Below, piece after piece: positions 37,201-43,839 of a stretch of DNA of 64,000 nt. The translations under genes and the position numbers were made by a program. Source of the stretch: Lysobacteraceae bacterium P (GTDB lineage: Bacteria > Pseudomonadota > Gammaproteobacteria > Xanthomonadales > Xanthomonadaceae); NCBI GenBank assembly GCA_005503055.1, contig SCOX01000002.1, positions 124,001 through 188,000 on the forward strand, in the 5' to 3' direction. The notes below the pieces were generated by a model that was not told the DNA's origin, did not search any database, and saw nothing but the letters and a program-made list of their open reading frames with translations. Position 1 is the first letter of the stretch. Each line of letters begins with the position of its first letter.

Positions 37201-39767
37201 GTCGCCACCCACCACGGCACGCTCAGATGGATGATGTCGCCCGCGGCCAGATCGGGCACGGCTTCGACGGAAATCAGTTGATCGTCGGCGAAGACCTGCA
37301 CGGCCACGGCGTTGCCGACGGCGGCCAGGCCACGGTTGCCGATGTCCAGTTCCACCGTGTTGCCGTTGGACTGCAGGCCGTGGACGTAGACGTCGGACAG
37401 GTTCCGGGTCGGCAGCTGCTGCAGGATTTCCTGCACCTTGATCTTCAGCAGCGCGTTGGTGAACGACTGCGCCACGCGCCCGCCGTCACGCAGGACTTCG
37501 ATGTCCCACGCGGCGCCGCCGGTTTCCAGCGCCATCTTCACGTAATCGTTGATGGTGTTGCCGTCGCCGCCGAATGCGCTGGCGTTGGGGCAGGTCTGGA
37601 AGCCGCCGCGACCGTCGGCCTTGTAGCCCACGTTGTGCTGGCCCAGGCCCAGCGCGACCGAGCCGTCGCCGCACTTGAAGCGTGCGTTGACCACGGCGTT
37701 GAGCACCGCCTTGGCGCCCTGCATTTCGGCCAGGAGCGAGGCGTAGGTGATGGTGGAATCTGTGTTGTCGCGGTCCTCGTCGGTGACGAGGATGATGTTG
37801 CGTGCGGCCGTCTCGCGCAGCGGGTACTGCGTGATGGCGTGCCGCACCGCGCGCCAGCCGTCTTCGGTGCCGCTGCCGCGAAGCGCGAGCTGGGCCGAAG
37901 CGGTGATGAACTGCCGGTAGTCGCCCATCGGCTGCGTGCCGACGTTGATCGGCAGCGGCACCGGGTCGTAGGCCAGCAGGCCGTAACGGTTCGTCACGGC
38001 GCCCTCGCCCACGCCGTTGGTGGTCAGGTGCGCTTCCAGCGGCGCGGCGAAGTCGGCGATCCACTGATGCTCGCCGTCCATCGAACCGGATTCGTCCACC
38101 ACCACGACCACGTCGGCCGCCGGTGCCAGGCTGCTCACGCGTTCGCCGCCGGCCATGCACATGGTGTTGGGCGTGCGGCTGTTGCCGGGCCAGCCGGCGC
38201 CGTTCCAGGCGATCTGGCCGCTGTCGGCGGCAATGGTCATGCCGTCCGGACGCTGCACCAGCGAGTGCGTGAGCACGTCGTTGCGATCAGGATCCTGCGC
38301 CATCAACGCGTACAGGTATCCGTCCAGTTCCAGCGCATCGTGCACCGGCGGACTGACGATGGTCGGCGGACGGTTGCTGCGTTCGACCATCAGCACGAAG
38401 GACTGCGCGTCGCTCGCGCCGGCGCTGTCGGTGACGGCGACGGTGACCGGGTGTTCGCCGGCCTGATCGAAGCCGGGCTGCCAGTCGATCACGCCGGTGG
38501 TCGGATCGATCGTCATGCCCGATGGCGCGGCCACCAGGCTGAAGGTGAGCACGTCGCCGACATCGATGTCCTCGGCGGTGACGGGATAGCGATAGGCGAG
38601 ATTGTCGGCCGTGAGCAGCGGCGCGATGCTGGTGATGCGCGGCGGATCGTTGACCGGCGTGACGGTGAGCGTGACGGTGGCGACGTTGGAGTCGGCCTCG
38701 CCGTCGCTGGCGCGGAAGGTGATGTGGTCCGGGCCGTGATAGTTGGCGAGCGGCGTGTACACCAGCGCCGGCGCGGTGCCCGACAGCGCGCCGTGTGCGG
38801 GCGCTTCGACGACGGTGTAGGTGAGCGGATCCGACTGCGGATCGATGGCCGTCAAGGCAACGTCGACCGGCACGTCTTCCGGCGTGGTGAACGCGGCGTC
38901 CTTCGCCACGGGTTCCTTGTTGTAGCAGCGCTTGGCACCGCGGTATTCGTAGCTCAGCCAACCGTTTCCGGTGAGCTGATACCCGCGCAGGCGGATGACG
39001 GCGAAGCGTTCGACGCGATAGGCGAACTTGCCGCTCTGCCCGGAGTTTCCGCCGTGATCGTCGTCATCGTCGTGATGACCGTCGTTGCCGTTGCCGCCCT
39101 TTCCACCGGATTGGCCGTTCTTGCTCCTGGTCGCGGCCGAAGTCTTGCCGTGCGATTCGTTCTTGCCGTGCTTGTGTCCCTTGCGATCGCAATCCTTGCC
39201 GTAGTCGTGATCGTGGTCGTCATCGTCGTCGTGGCCGCCCTTGCTGGCGCGGTCGTACACGGGAACGACGATGTCCTTGCCTATCAGCGCATCCAGGTTG
39301 CGACGCACCGCCGAGGCGTTCATCGAGCCTGCCGCGCCGAGCACCCAGTCGCCGGCATCGAGCTGGCGATCGCGCGAGTCGTAGGGATTGCGATAGTCGT
39401 CGCTGTCGCCCGGCGGCACGAGGCTCTGCGCCAGCGTCGGCGCGCTCTGACTGCCCGCCCACGTCAACCAACCGTACTGGCCGGAACCGGTGCCGCGCGG
39501 CACGCGATCGAAGATGGCGCCCGGCTGCGCGCCGGACAGCAGGCTGGACGGAACCGCGATGGGATAGACCGAGCACAGTTCGGGTTGGGGATTGGAACCG
39601 CCATGACCCGGATTCCCCTTGCCCCAATCGAAGAAGTCCCACCACCGATGCCCGCCGCCGGATGCCAGCGCGATGCCCACCGACAGTACGACCAGCCCGA
39701 CCAGGCCGGCGAATCCCAGGATGCGCGTGCGCGCACGACGGCCCGTCTGGCCGTGTCTGCTGTCCAT
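28284..39767 (-). CDS. Giant secreted Rhs/YD-repeat polymorphic toxin with Ig-like, vWA and FG-GAP regions
   Basis: A 3,827-residue protein; ATG at 39767 with ribosome site GGGGAG. Approximate domains by residue: 1-36 N-terminal signal/anchor ('ILGFAGLVGLVVLSVGIALA'); 176-246 Asp/His/Gly-rich linker; 285-540 cadherin- and He_PIG-type Ig repeats; 546-780 vWA domain with intact MIDAS 'DESGSMDG'; more He_PIG repeats; 1206-1563 FG-GAP/VCBS propeller with several 'DxDGDG' calcium loops; about six further He_PIG repeats (to about 2210); a DUF6531-like entry ('FSLSFEDVSIPLMGLPITVTRTYDT'); about 2577-3520 YD repeats; 3526-3602 Rhs core ending in 'PASYTDPSG' near 3627. The last 200 residues form a variable tip with 'EGHHTIPVYMCG' (H3709-H3710) and 'HEYHVAIHG' (H3729, H3732, H3736), resembling an HNH/His-Me nuclease. 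No PAAR domain is present; Sec-dependent secretion is inferred. Confidence 0.93.
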   Translation of the reverse strand: MDSRHGQTGRRARTRILGFAGLVGLVVLSVGIALASGGGHRWWDFFDWGKGNPGHGGSNPQPELCSVYPIAVPSSLLSGAQPGAIFDRVPRGTGSGQYGWLTWAGSQSAPTLAQSLVPPGDSDDYRNPYDSRDRQLDAGDWVLGAAGSMNASAVRRNLDALIGKDIVVPVYDRASKGGHDDDDDHDHDYGKDCDRKGHKHGKNESHGKTSAATRSKNGQSGGKGGNGNDGHHDDDDDHGGNSGQSGKFAYRVERFAVIRLRGYQLTGNGWLSYEYRGAKRCYNKEPVAKDAAFTTPEDVPVDVALTAIDPQSDPLTYTVVEAPAHGALSGTAPALVYTPLANYHGPDHITFRASDGEADSNVATVTLTVTPVNDPPRITSIAPLLTADNLAYRYPVTAEDIDVGDVLTFSLVAAPSGMTIDPTTGVIDWQPGFDQAGEHPVTVAVTDSAGASDAQSFVLMVERSNRPPTIVSPPVHDALELDGYLYALMAQDPDRNDVLTHSLVQRPDGMTIAADSGQIAWNGAGWPGNSRTPNTMCMAGGERVSSLAPAADVVVVVDESGSMDGEHQWIADFAAPLEAHLTTNGVGEGAVTNRYGLLAYDPVPLPINVGTQPMGDYRQFITASAQLALRGSGTEDGWRAVRHAITQYPLRETAARNIILVTDEDRDNTDSTITYASLLAEMQGAKAVLNAVVNARFKCGDGSVALGLGQHNVGYKADGRGGFQTCPNASAFGGDGNTINDYVKMALETGGAAWDIEVLRDGGRVAQSFTNALLKIKVQEILQQLPTRNLSDVYVHGLQSNGNTVELDIGNRGLAAVGNAVAVQVFADDQLISVEAVPDLAAGDIIHLSVPWWVATGPEPKRLSARILVPQDVTECAVDNNTLDAAWVRARVTDRGGLSDEQGFSVQVVDQNQAPVFTSTPEPTTGVGRRYIYRAAVSDPDRGDAVAWSLGTAPIGMSINRITGELSFIADVSQQGAHTIEVIARDLSGSEVRQSFTLTVDAAILPPRFTSEPERRAVQGTPYAYATQTTAAPSSLLRYDVFMGPVGLTIDEASGLVQWLVPAAFAGKSERVVLRVRDQHGNYDLQVYTLLGDLPNQAPRITSAPGLQATAGTAYAYSPTVSDVNVLEQFTWQGTTVPGGATVDTAVGRLNWPAASVNSAHPAAMSAQNPFCLARDPAVGEFAPASRWVNSRVRFPTQPLVGPLVDTDLDGELTSKDLVAVVAVSWTDTTVANRRLHALDARTGETLWSYNQRTPDWYVQPAMADLSGEGDVRILFVDSQRYLVALRSDGTQAWVSNAPIATTALDYNAISISDLDGDGLAEILVGPSVFNAYGLLKWQFPAGTDNRGHALAIDLDNDGRREVIYRGEIRDANGALRKKLPSTVDATINFAFYAPVALEGSARPYIAVSEYTNRGYRLSLVDADGNLVWLRTAQIANAGPLLVADFDGDGAQDIFLAASGRLHSVVAGETMWEISGATNWTASNFRSAMAADIDRDGELEIFTTNVGYVQMIAGRTGSVLWRFTGMSDTHGHTPTLADIDGDGNATLLLSESNALRAYRSSTMPWHASSRVLHQSAFALDQIRADLKPNPADVSRLPAPLYVQGRRQNVDKATVFMPDLRVSAPYGAQNGATLTLTADVNNRGTATSLPLEVAFYRGDAGSGTLLGKVAVPALAPGRSVPVQLATTPEAIGNGEVTAVVITAADEAECEVGNNLASGRVAGVSVSDHGGLQAQQTWAIAISERMLAPTVTGTAPRTAIEHQTYRHQVAATSPHLGDAVTFELSTAPDGATINPRTGQILWTPRWGQLGRFSIVVAARSLNGNAAQQSWTVDVTASTEPNQPPVIDSTPVTAATVDQYYRYDVRATDPEGQRIRYVLEGAPAGMRIDERTGTILWQPDTAPAAPVPVKVVAIDERNARAEQPFAIKVYATPNNAPTITSVPALAMTLGQSYEYAATATDTDGDALTFVWNALPAGAQVGPASTARWTPDASQLGAQAFELEVRDERGGWARQRFTVFVNDASNRAPQITSAPNPRAVMGQAYAYAVSARDDDGDTLAFELIERPQGMTIAADTGLIAWTPGLNQLGTHAVKVQVTDGRGGVAWQTFTLEVAEEGGSGNGAPVILSAPATSAKVGRAYRYDVMTRDPDGDRLAFSLPQAPAGMTIDAETGRIDWQPAQAGEFPVRVRVSDGALWTEQAWSLRVVEGLALSATMDVTPAQVGPNEVVTVQVQPLNAGSQVSVELRMDGALVPVDANLRALVQTTVIGRHELTATVTDGIDTAQAIGEFVVLDANSSEGPTLTLTAPADDAVVSAPTTVTGSVQDSDLAGWKLYLIDRNGSAAQQLASGDTELSGALGQLDPTRLLNGQYVVVLEAWDRAGHQSKAFSSIVIEGEMKLGHFSLSFEDVSIPLMGLPITVTRTYDTRRSHERLDFGYGWSVDYQNVRVHESRTVGLGWSLNEYRQGFFSNWCVQPQGDPIVTVALPDGKLEKFRAKAMPECQFLVPNIDVQIAFEPLPGTTSKLEQTSLGSVRLAGGQLIDLGDIGPADPDDYALTTKEGIRYDVRQGVGIRRVTDLDGNTLTYTRDGILHSSGVGVQFIRDSAGRIATIRLPDGNFLDYTYDMAGDLSASVDQNGNVSTYGYVQGRWPHYLQDIVDPRGVRAARTEYDENGRMVAHVDAEGHRIEYTVDIEGRTQLVKDRLGHTTTRVFDENGRVTQEINPLGEVTKRSYDAFGNELTRENGEGEVWKYEYDAAGNKTKETNPLNQVTRWTYDSRGQVLTQTDASGLVTANNVYNTRNGQLTSTTDAMGRSTAFGYATNGTLTEFRQADGSALGYAYDSRGNKTRETDANGASTAYTYDEGGRVLTETRQRTAADGSLRTLVTRHAYDAKGNRISTTDPMGYVTGVEYNAIGKQAARIDANGKRTETDYDASGNRVEVRHPDGTRERWSYDAENRLVTTVDRGGRTTTMVYDAAGRLVETHHPDGAITRTGYDKAGRKVRTEDARGNVTGYGYDDAGRETLVTDALGRSTTTTFNADGTKASIKDALGRVTKFVYNANGRLVETIHPDSTSSDTDNPRTRLAYDLVGRKVGQTDEMNRTTTFEYTPAGKLSAVVDAAGGRTSFGYDELGHKVVQTDALGRTTRWAYDDAGRVAARVLPGGQGETFAYDANGNRVERVDFNGSTSRFRFDPMNREVEARHGDGSGVVTTYTASGQVATRTDAAGTTAHDYDAADRLLLVAHPDGVGIGYAYDLHGNRVRMTTAQQDVAYGYDELNRLASVTRDGAVTSFGYDEVGNRNLMRLPTGNRADYTYDVRNRLKTLVHRAANNAVLLSLTYTVDHSGLRTQTVESGVGATRTVVYQYDELKRLKREQVTDSTRGNRTTDWTYDAAGNRATQVRTKAAVTRSTTYAYDINDRLEREDASDGRVVQYRYDANGNMIERNDSAGQSLYGYDGAGRLVDAITPSGAMSYRYDADGIRQSQTVNGVVTRFVVDPVAQHDQIVEEHIGLRTVLHLVGDGRIARTEGGQTTYLHADGLGSTRLLTTSTGVAADRYWYEAFGETESHTGTSDNAFLFAGEQLDPNLGFYYLRARYMDAASGRFMSMDSWDGVDTDPVTLHKYLYANASPASYTDPSGHMALASVGISLNINISLAQFATATAITGATLIGTKAIVDSMGNRKWALWDVLAVSQFRARTVAQEQDVATTAPPPRMEGHHTIPVYMCGSMAQELSVIPHEYHVAIHGQIAGLRLALDGAEEYATRTIGRNRSMDLLRVAQTEPGRSSIVNALNWVYTAGGWSGVGVRPIGVVLASESPAYISGVKTSLPWCSRDGSP

Positions 39768-40103
39768 ACCGCTCTCCCCAGAGCATCAGGGCCGAAGCCC
39801 GGTTCCGTTTCTGCACGACCACCCGACTCGCGCCGGGACGCGCAACCTACCATGCAAAGTCAAGGGAAGAAAGTCGTCCCCTGGGCAAGCTTGCCGTTGC
39901 CGCATGACGGCGGCCTTACGGTTGCGGGTAGGGAAACGCATGCGCCATCGGTGCATGCGTGGCGACGGGACGCGTCGGTCGCGATACCGCTAACGCTGAC
40001 AAGGGATCGCTATCGCCGGCGCGGCTTGATGCGAAGAACGTGGGAAAATCCCGCGAGATTCTGCGTTTACATGCTTGTGAATCGCGTCGGACGCGCGAGG
40101 CGC
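39768..40103. other. 336-bp gap upstream of the Rhs gene
   Basis: No gene is evident. On the minus strand it forms the leader of the Rhs gene. It contains a TTGACT (39864-39859 on the minus strand) that could be a -35 box, but no convincing -10 at the right spacing. An inverted repeat ACGCATGC...GCATGCGT (39936-39960) may be an operator or the terminator stem of the M23 gene. Both are weak calls. Confidence 0.3.
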
Positions 40104-40781
40104 CTACTGATCGCCTCGAAGGACCGGATACGGGTTGATCGCCGTCCCCTTCCACCATTGCTTCTCGGGCCCCAGCTCGAAGATCGCGAAGTGCAGGTGC
40201 GGCGCGGACGGATCGGCGTTGCCGGTGCTGCCGACGTAGCCGATGACCTCGCCGCGCCGGATCCTTGTCTTCTCGCTCAGTCCGTCCGCGTAACGGTCCA
40301 GGTGCGCGTAGTAGTAGGCATAGCGGCCGCCGGGTTCGAACTGGTAGATCGTCAGTCCGCCGGGGACGCTGGTGAAAAGCTTCTCGACGGTGCCGTCGGC
40401 CACCGCGATCACCGGTGTCCCGCGTGGCGCCATGATGTCGATCGCCTCGTGCACGCGCCCCTGCGCGCGAGCCTGGCTGAAGGTGTCCTGCAACTGCACT
40501 GCGGCCACGCCCTGCACGGGGATCAGCAACGCGACGTTGTCGTCCGCCACGAAGGACGCCGTCGTCGTCGGCGTAACGGCTATCGGCACGTTCGTCGGCT
40601 TTGCCTTCTCCGGTGCCGACGACGCGGCGATGGACGACGGTGCGGCAGCAGCGACCGAAGCCACCGGGGGCGCAGGCGTGGCGGCAGCCGTGGTCGGCGT
40701 CACCGCGCGACAATAGCGATACAGCGCCAGATTGGCGCCCAACAGCACGATCACGAGGAATACGAGCACGGCCCTGAGCAT
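40104..40781 (-). CDS. M23 family metallopeptidase (LytM-type), membrane-anchored
   Basis: A 225-residue protein. The N-terminal 'MLRAVLVFLVIVLLGANLALYRY' is an uncleaved anchor or signal, followed by a Pro/Ala/Thr-rich linker of about 60 residues. The C-terminal half is the LytM fold: 'HEAIDIMAPRGTPVIAVADGTV' (zinc His and Asp of the HxxxD motif), 'YYYAHLDRYADGL' and 'PHLHFAIFELG' (the HxH motif). All metal ligands are present, so it should be an active peptidoglycan endopeptidase or lysostaphin-like enzyme in the periplasm. The linker suits spanning from the membrane to the cell wall. It is encoded 24 bp downstream of an L,D-transpeptidase, suggesting a shared wall-remodelling unit. Confidence 0.92.
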   Translation of the reverse strand: MLRAVLVFLVIVLLGANLALYRYCRAVTPTTAAATPAPPVASVAAAAPSSIAASSAPEKAKPTNVPIAVTPTTTASFVADDNVALLIPVQGVAAVQLQDTFSQARAQGRVHEAIDIMAPRGTPVIAVADGTVEKLFTSVPGGLTIYQFEPGGRYAYYYAHLDRYADGLSEKTRIRRGEVIGYVGSTGNADPSAPHLHFAIFELGPEKQWWKGTAINPYPVLRGDQ

Positions 40782-40805
40782 CTGCGCCTCCGTTGCCTCA
40801 CTGCG

Positions 40806-41789
40806 TCATTGCTGCAGGACCGCCGGCGTCCCGGGCGCCACGGCCCCGGCCAGCGCGGCGGCGTTCCAGTTCGTCAGGCGGATGCAGCCGTGCGACTCGG
40901 TCTTGCCGACCTTGCCCGGCTCGGGCGTGCCGTGGATGCCGTAGTGGTCCTTGCTCAGGTCCACCCATGCCACGCCGACCGGGTTGTTTGGCCCCGGCGC
41001 GAGCTTCGCCTTCGCATGGCCAGGCTCCGCATCCCAGAAGAGTTGGGGGTTGTACTGGAAATGCGGATCGCGGGCGACGCCCTTGATCGTCCATCGCCCG
41101 ATCGGCAGCGGGTCGTGCTCGCTGCCGGTGGAAGCCGGAAAGCGCGCGTACACGCGTCCACCCTCATCGCGCAGCATCACCGACGAATCCGATTTGTCGA
41201 CGATTACCGACGCGGCTTTCGTCGGAGCGGCCGCCTGCACGTTCGGGACCCACAACGTCGTGCCTTCGCGCGTCAGGTCGGCGCCCGGATTGAGTGCCTG
41301 CAACAGCGCCGGGCTGGCGTGATGGCGTTCGCCCAGCGCTTCGGCAAGCGAGGCGAAGCCCAGTTGTGGCAATGCTGCCTTGGCCATCATGTCTTCGGGC
41401 AGCACGTTGTACGGACCCGCGACGTCCTGCGCGGTCAGGCGATACTCGACCAGCACGGGCGCGGTGTCGGCATTGAGCGCGTGCCATGTCGCTTCGTCGA
41501 TCGAACCACTGGGATCGAGGTCGCGGCTGCGCTGGAACGCGGCGATGGCGCGCTGCGTATTGCTCCCCCAGCGCGCGTCGATTTCGCCCGGTGCGAACTG
41601 CGCGCGATCGAGCAGCACCTGCACGCGCAGGCGCGCGGCGATGTTCGCATCGTCACCCAGATCGCCGGGCAGGGTCGCGACGTCATTGGCCTGCAACAGC
41701 GTCGGCGGCTGCGTCGGCGCGACTTGCGCGTGCGGGATCGCGGGAATGATGAGGACGGACAGCAGCGCAGCACGCAGGATCGATTTCAT
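40806..41789 (-). CDS. L,D-transpeptidase (YkuD domain) with peptidoglycan-binding domain
   Basis: A 327-residue protein. The signal peptide 'MKSILRAALLSVLIIPAIPHA' is followed by a peptidoglycan_binding_1 domain ('RVQVLLDRAQFAPGEIDARWGSNTQRAIAAF') and a LysM-like segment ('LLQALNPGADLTREGTTLWVP'). The C-terminal YkuD domain has 'HYGIHGTPEPG' and the active-site motif 'SHGCIRLTN' (nucleophile Cys). It makes 3-3 peptidoglycan crosslinks or attaches outer-membrane lipoproteins. It is first in a two-gene leftward unit with the M23 peptidase. The 680-bp region upstream is decayed accessory sequence. Confidence 0.93.
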   Translation of the reverse strand: MKSILRAALLSVLIIPAIPHAQVAPTQPPTLLQANDVATLPGDLGDDANIAARLRVQVLLDRAQFAPGEIDARWGSNTQRAIAAFQRSRDLDPSGSIDEATWHALNADTAPVLVEYRLTAQDVAGPYNVLPEDMMAKAALPQLGFASLAEALGERHHASPALLQALNPGADLTREGTTLWVPNVQAAAPTKAASVIVDKSDSSVMLRDEGGRVYARFPASTGSEHDPLPIGRWTIKGVARDPHFQYNPQLFWDAEPGHAKAKLAPGPNNPVGVAWVDLSKDHYGIHGTPEPGKVGKTESHGCIRLTNWNAAALAGAVAPGTPAVLQQ

Positions 41790-42468
41790 GGACAGCCATG
41801 CGATGAGGACACGTGCGCATGCTGCGTGGGGGCAATGCGGTGTGGCGTGAATGAAGCGCGCCCAGGCTGTCGGGGAACTGAAGCGGATGCTTCATGCGCG
41901 CATCACGCGCGGCAGACGATGTCACCTCGTTCCCGCCGCGCTATCTGACGAACGGCCCAGGACAATTGGCTGCCCGCTGACGGGACGCTCGTCGCACGAG
42001 TCGGGCAAGAAGCGTTCCGGTTCCGAGGCGTGGGACGACGACGCTGTCCGCTCACATGCGTGCATCTGCGGTCGAACGGGCGACGGCAGGTGCCCCGGCG
42101 GTGTCGAATCGTGCAGAGACGATCGGTAGTAGTGCTGGTTGGCCGCATCGCGAACCTGCGGCGGTGCGAACGCGAGCGTGCAATCGGCGTGGGTTGGCGG
42201 GGCTGGCAGCAGTGCGGCGCATGCGCCAACGAGTAGCAGGGCCTTCATTGGCGTCGCGTCGGTCTGAACGACCTTCAGCTTCGCAATTGTCCTGCGCCTC
42301 CACTATCCGGATCTTGCTGCGTGCCTCGTCACGTGCCTGGCATCCTGCCGCCTTGACAGGGAAACTCTGCCTGCACACAGCATCGCCCTCTCTGGATTCA
42401 CCCAGCATCGCGGCGTCCACCAAAGGGCCAGTCCGGGAACGCCGTCGAAGCCAGGAATCGCGTCGTCG
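41790..42468. other. Decayed intergenic segment between L,D-transpeptidase and truncated VirD4 gene
   Basis: About 680 bp with no convincing intact gene. It contains one short open frame with a signal-peptide-like beginning (41922-42248, listed separately) and no tRNA, IS ends or TnsB-like repeats that I could see. The stretch probably contains the unlocated distal junction of the insertion described at glmS, or lies wholly inside it. Confidence 0.4.
41922..42248 (-). CDS. Small ORF with signal peptide, doubtful or remnant
   Basis: A 108-residue frame. The first 22 residues (MKALLLVGACAALLPAPPTHA) form a good Sec signal and the next about 20 (DCTLAFAPPQVRDAANQHYYR) look protein-like. The rest is low-complexity Ser/Pro/Arg-rich sequence typical of a frame read past a frameshift. 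No ribosome site is evident ahead of the ATG. It could be the remains of a secreted or lipoprotein-like immunity or accessory protein. No family recognised. Confidence 0.22.
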   Translation of the reverse strand: MKALLLVGACAALLPAPPTHADCTLAFAPPQVRDAANQHYYRSSLHDSTPPGHLPSPVRPQMHACERTASSSHASEPERFLPDSCDERPVSGQPIVLGRSSDSAAGTR

Positions 42469-43614
42469 TCAGACCCTGAGCTGTGGCACCTCGGTCTTGG
42501 GCAGCAGGCGCGAGGTGAAGTACTTGTCCTGGAAGTATTTGATCTTCGTGCACATCACCGGGTACTCGATACCCTCGTACAGGAAGACCTCCTTGTCGAA
42601 GCCCATCGCCTTGAGCTCCTGCGGCAGCATCAGCGCACGACGCTCTTCCGACACGCTGCGGCTGACTTCACGGCCGCGCGTGACGTTCTGCTTGCGAACC
42701 GTGCGGTAGCCCAGCATTTCCGAATAGTCGTTCGCGTCCTGCTGCTCGCGCGGCGCATAGATGATCTGCAGGGCGTGGTTCGTGATGATGGTGCGAGAGA
42801 CGTCCTTGCCGTACACCGCATCCAGCTGCGCCATGCTCTGGACGATCGGCAGCAGGCGGATGTTGTAGCCGGCCATGTACGACACGGCGTTTGCGATGAT
42901 GTCGACTTTTCCGATCGCGGTGAACTCATCCATAAGCAATAGGCACTGATGCTTGAGCTGCGGATTGTTCTGCGGCAGCTCACGCGTGTTGAGGTTGATC
43001 AGCTGGCTGAAGAACAGGTTCACGATCAGCCGTGCCTCGGCCAGCTTGTTGGGCTGGATGCCGATGTAGATCGTCATGCGCTTCTTGCGCACGTCGGTGA
43101 GCAGGAAATCGTCGGCGTTGGTCGCCGCATCCAGCACCGGGTTGATCCACGGGTTCAGCGGCTCCTTGAAGGTGCCCATGATCGACGCGAAGGTCTCGTC
43201 CGCCTGCGACAGCAGCCCGGCGAACGCGGTCCTGGCGTTATCACTGAGGAACGAACGGAACGAAAGCCCCTGCAGGTAGGGCTTGAGCTCGCCGCCGGTG
43301 CCGGTGGACAGCCGGTAGATCGCACCCAGCGTCGGCTTGGGCGGATGCGGAAGGGTGGTCTTGCAGGCGTCGTCCCAGTTCTCGAACAGATACAGCGAGA
43401 ACGCCATGAACGCGTTGCGCGCCTGGCTGACCCAGAACTTCTGGTCGTCGGCGCCGTCCGGATACAGCATCGCGGCGATCTGGTGCGGCTCACCGATGGC
43501 GTAGGGAGCCTGAACCCATCCGGCCACCGAAGCGCCGGAGTTACGAATTCGCGACAGGTACCTGCTTCGGTCAATAGCTGGCCAGACTTGCCGTCCTCCC
43601 CGAAGGAACATCAA
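42469..43614 (-). pseudogene. virD4: 5'-truncated VirD4/TraG type IV coupling protein gene (remnant)
   Basis: A 381-residue frame. Recognisable VirD4/TraG sequence begins near residue 31-45 ('APYAIGEPHQIAAMLYPDGADDQKFW') and continues to the C-terminus, including Walker B 'CLLLMDEFTAIGK' (225-230 core) and 'LRLLPIVQSMAQLDAVYG'. 'HALQIIYAPREQQDANDYSEMLGY' is also typical. The N-terminal membrane segments and Walker A P-loop, normally about 200-250 residues, are missing. The first 30 residues (MMFLRGGRQVWPAID...) do not resemble the family. It therefore cannot be a working coupling ATPase. No other T4SS gene is nearby. It lies just inside the Tn7-like end next to glmS and is best read as leftover cargo. 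Confidence 0.8.
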
Positions 43615-43686
43615 TGGCCTTTACCAGGCTTCAGAGGATTGCAGAGCTACGGCCACCGCTCCCTCAGCAACGTTCGAGCATCGGTT

Positions 43687-43706
43687 GGGCCAACTATCGT
43701 TGGCCC
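43687..43706. repeat. Perfect hairpin palindrome GGGCCAAC-TATC-GTTGGCCC
   Basis: An 8-bp perfect stem with a 4-nt loop in the gap between the VirD4 remnant and glmS. No T-run follows in either direction. Read on the minus strand it contains GATAGTTGG, similar to the AATAGTTGG and AAAAGTTGG words nearer the Tn7-like terminus, so it may belong to the element end rather than being a terminator of glmS. Confidence 0.5.
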
Positions 43707-43738
43707 TGCTCTTCCAATTGAACCAACTTTTGCCCACC

Positions 43739-43814
43739 AACTATTCGCGAATACAACTCTATTACCTGAAATAGAACTCTATTCCCCAAGATGGAACTCT
43801 ATTTCCTGTAGACA
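43739..43814 (-). mobile_element. Solitary end of a Tn7-like transposon at attTn7 downstream of glmS
   Basis: Reading leftward from glmS, exactly 25 bp after its stop codon (43815-43839) the sequence begins TGTCTACAGG at 43814. Three direct repeats with strict 20-bp period follow, each containing AATAGAGTT (minus strand; AACTCTATT on the plus strand at 43755, 43775 and 43795), then a related AATAGTTGG. Tn7-family ends start with TGT, carry phased TnsB-binding repeats containing words such as AATAGTT, and insert about 25 bp past glmS. The duplicated target would be GATGG (minus strand) just outside the TGT. No tnsABCDE gene and no second end was found in the window. Confidence 0.75.
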
Positions 43815-43839
43815 CCATCTGCGTGGCCGCAGTGACGGC

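Noticed and set aside
39030-39250. The Asp/His-rich stretch of the Rhs protein considered as a sequencing artefact or frameshift
   Set aside because: The reading frame continues uninterrupted into well-formed Ig-like domains on one side and a plausible N-terminus on the other, so it is a genuine low-complexity linker.
32748-41948. A 3,066-codon open frame on the plus strand opposite the Rhs gene
   Set aside because: It is antisense to the Rhs, M23 and L,D-transpeptidase genes, and its product is Arg/His/Ala-rich low complexity without any domain. High GC at third codon positions keeps the opposite frame open.
43687-43706. The palindrome considered as the glmS terminator
   Set aside because: It is over 130 bp past the stop, lacks a T-run in either direction, and lies on the far side of the Tn7-like end.
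43755-43803. The 20-bp repeats considered as a small CRISPR array
   Set aside because: The units abut with no spacers and only about 9 bp are identical. Spacing and position fit transposase-binding sites instead.
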